From NCBI GenBank assembly GCA_035308565.1, contig DATGGK010000055.1, positions 1-64,000 of the forward strand: 64,000 nt of DNA, in the 5' to 3' direction. The notes under the pieces are model-generated. The model was not told where the DNA came from. It made no database searches and saw nothing but the letters and a program-made list of their open reading frames with translations. Position numbers and translations under genes: made by a program. Positions 63,201 through 64,000 of the stretch are shown in pieces. The stretch comes from JANXLS01 sp035308565 (GTDB lineage: Bacteria > Planctomycetota > SZUA-567 > H5-PLA8). Within the stretch, counting starts at the first letter, position 1; each line of letters begins with the position of its first letter.

Positions 63201-64000
63201 CGCCATTCCGGTGTTGGGCGGCACGGTCAGCGGCGTGCAGAACGGCGACAACATCACGGCATCGTATTCCACTTTGGCCGCGCCGGGCAGCGCGGTAGGG
63301 CCGTACTCGATTACAGCGATGCTGAGCGACCCTGGCAATAAGCTGCCGAATTATGCGGTGACGCTCAATACTGGCACGTTGACGATCAATACTGCGCCAT
63401 TGAGCGTCAGTGCTGACAACAAGAGCAAAACTTATGGCGATCCAAATCCGGCGTTTACCGGCACGCTGAGCGGCGTGGTCAATGGCGATGCGATTACCGC
63501 GAGTTACTCGACGAGCACGACGCCCGGCAGCGCGGCGGGGGCATACTCGATTGTACCCATGCTTAACGATCCGGGCGGGAAACTGGGTAATTATGCGCTG
63601 ACTTCCACCAATGGGACGCTGACCATTAATAAAGCCGCGTTGAGCGTCACTGCGAATAACGCCAGCCGTACGTATGGCGCGGCCGATCCAATTTTTGCCG
63701 GCACGCTTACTGGCGTGGTTAATGCGGACAACATTACGGCGACGTACTCGGCGGGCACGACGGCGGCCAGCCCGGTGGCGACGTATCCGATTGTACCTAC
63801 TCTGGTCGATCCCGGCAACAAGCTGGGTAATTATGCGCTGACTTCCGCCAATGGGACGCTGACCATTACGACGGCGGCGTTGTCGGTGAGCGCCACGAAC
63901 GCCACACGCTTCTACCACGCGCCCGATCCCGTCTTCACCGGCACGCTCGCCGGCATTCAGAACAACGACGCGATCTCGGCGACATACTCCTCGACAGCCA
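60262..64000 (+). CDS. LamG / MBG-repeat surface protein (5' part, runs off right edge)
   Basis: Open for 1246 codons to the window edge. A signal peptide (VCILTLIFVCSVRA) is followed by LamG-type lectin domain 1 (about 32-230; VAYYTFDEASGTVALDSSGN ... DDVRVYNRALSAAEI), a cadherin-like domain (240-325; GTLNFNADGSFVYTPANGYTG), LamG domain 2 (333-540; VVLYSFDEGAGTAAHDSSGN ... DDFQIYNRVLSAYEI) and a bacterial Ig-like domain (543-645). Then come at least eight MBG repeats of about 80 residues (YGAANPTLTGTITGIQNNDN, ITATYATS, GNYSIVPTLVDP) from about 62200. Probably a secreted or surface adhesin that binds carbohydrate. A G9-TATAAT promoter and a strong ribosome site precede it. Confidence 0.85.
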   Translation, partial: MRRFLFGRDLRAAVCILTLIFVCSVRAASGPVAYYTFDEASGTVALDSSGNGYNGALTGGVTRVPGINGNALNFDGSTGYVEVPYSAALNTPQFTISVAVKLTGGQGTNRSVITSRNSSPTLGFVIYATDTNQWQFWTGANSNVTWNYLVGQNVTLNTWTFLSATYDGTTMRLYQNGVLSNSLTAPYTVNVNKPLRIGAGATEGTPQFFFPGLIDDVRVYNRALSAAEIAQALPASVTLPDTYSMVASQTLTVAAPGVMANDISFNGNILSAVRDTDVSHGTLNFNADGSFVYTPANGYTGADSFTYHTDNGSGGLSASTPVTFNVGTLRSGTVVLYSFDEGAGTAAHDSSGNGNDGALTNGPVWVAGVEGTALSFNGINQYINDASFNWPSGGPVTVAFWNYVAASQVQGSCAFGAGTGDPNRFQAHAPNSDSNIYWDYGNIQGAGRIMANYAPYLDKWTHVALVSAGVGGNFKAIYLNGQLVASASSSDGPQVPISILQVGHSAADPVGSTHHHGIIDDFQIYNRVLSAYEIQSLTTGSSPTTVAAVSAVASYGGTQTITLDANITASAAVNEGTVTFQIMNGATAIGNAATSGTVSNGNASVSYALPSGTSVGSYTISASYSGGATYAPSSDNTDTLTINKVSLTVNANNVIRAYGSANPTLTGSIVGIQNSDNITATYATSAGLTSIVGGYSIVPTLVDPGNRLVNYTVTSNNGTLTVSAAPLSVTPANLSRAYGAANPTLSGTITGIKNSDNITATYATSATVLSAVANYSIVPTLIDPSNKLSNYSVTSNNGTLTVTQAGLTAVAFNASRAYGAANPTFSGILSGVLNGDNILAAYNTTATPASSIGNYAITPSLLDPDGKQSNYSVTLSNGTLNVTTAPLSVAAANVSRPYGAANPTLTGTITGIQNNDNITATYATSATPQSLIGNYNIVPTLVDPGSKLSNYSVTSTNGTLTVGTAALTVTPTNVSKTYGDAIPVLGGTVSGVQNGDNITASYSTLAAPGSAVGPYSITAMLSDPGNKLPNYAVTLNTGTLTINTAPLSVSADNKSKTYGDPNPAFTGTLSGVVNGDAITASYSTSTTPGSAAGAYSIVPMLNDPGGKLGNYALTSTNGTLTINKAALSVTANNASRTYGAADPIFAGTLTGVVNADNITATYSAGTTAASPVATYPIVPTLVDPGNKLGNYALTSANGTLTITTAALSVSATNATRFYHAPDPVFTGTLAGIQNNDAISATYSSTA

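Overview
The window reads as a chromosomal segment of a GC-rich, probably soil or freshwater bacterium of the Planctomycetota-Verrucomicrobiota-Chlamydiota superphylum, most likely Verrucomicrobiota. This is inferred from content, not from a marker gene: a planctomycete-type DUF1587/DUF1592/DUF1588/DUF1585 cytochrome protein, giant PATR (autotransporter-associated beta-strand repeat) proteins, CotH/LTD and LamG/MBG surface proteins, a GldA/GldF/GldG plus DUF4340 transporter, an AhbA/AhbB-like fusion, and many short palindromic repeats. No rRNA, tRNA, CRISPR array or full transposase was seen.

Layout. 1-5941 (minus) is the 5' part of a tail-fibre-like secreted protein that runs off the left edge. 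6893-10042 is the DUF1592 cytochrome protein, carrying two in-frame palindromic repeat inserts. A nested palindrome island (10109-10307) precedes an orphan MalK/UgpC-type ATPase (10435-11610). 11858-25717 is a 4619-aa PATR protein with a gingipain-like C25 peptidase domain, followed by a convergent LuxR-type regulator and a divergent 2773-aa multidomain CotH-kinase protein (26836-35157).

35.4-45.1 kb is housekeeping-like: the AhbA/B-like fusion, a YugP-type zinc peptidase, a four-gene Gld-like ABC operon (minus strand), a DUF4258 gene pair, a heme-motif copper-monooxygenase-like protein and a small unknown. 45.1-48.8 kb is a restriction-modification-like island: an N6-adenine methylase translationally coupled to an HNH nuclease, next to the N-terminal stump of a different type IIG enzyme. 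A serine hydrolase follows, then a second PATR-C25 protein (50305-59007, minus). After it comes a broken PIN toxin-antitoxin pair bracketed by a 103-bp direct repeat. Last is a LamG/MBG adhesin (60262 to the right edge), whose -10 box abuts a run of nine G.

Two themes stand out. First, five predicted cell-surface or secreted proteins of roughly 1250 to 4600 aa (two of them cut by the window) occupy about 40 kb. Two of them are paralogues sharing a C-terminal C25 domain with an intact His/Cys pair and a common PGQF end. Second, several families of short hairpin repeats, some with a GTAG...CTAC boundary like the REP elements mobilised by RAYT transposases, sit inside open reading frames without breaking them. 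One of these repeats supplies the stop codon of the ABC ATPase gene.
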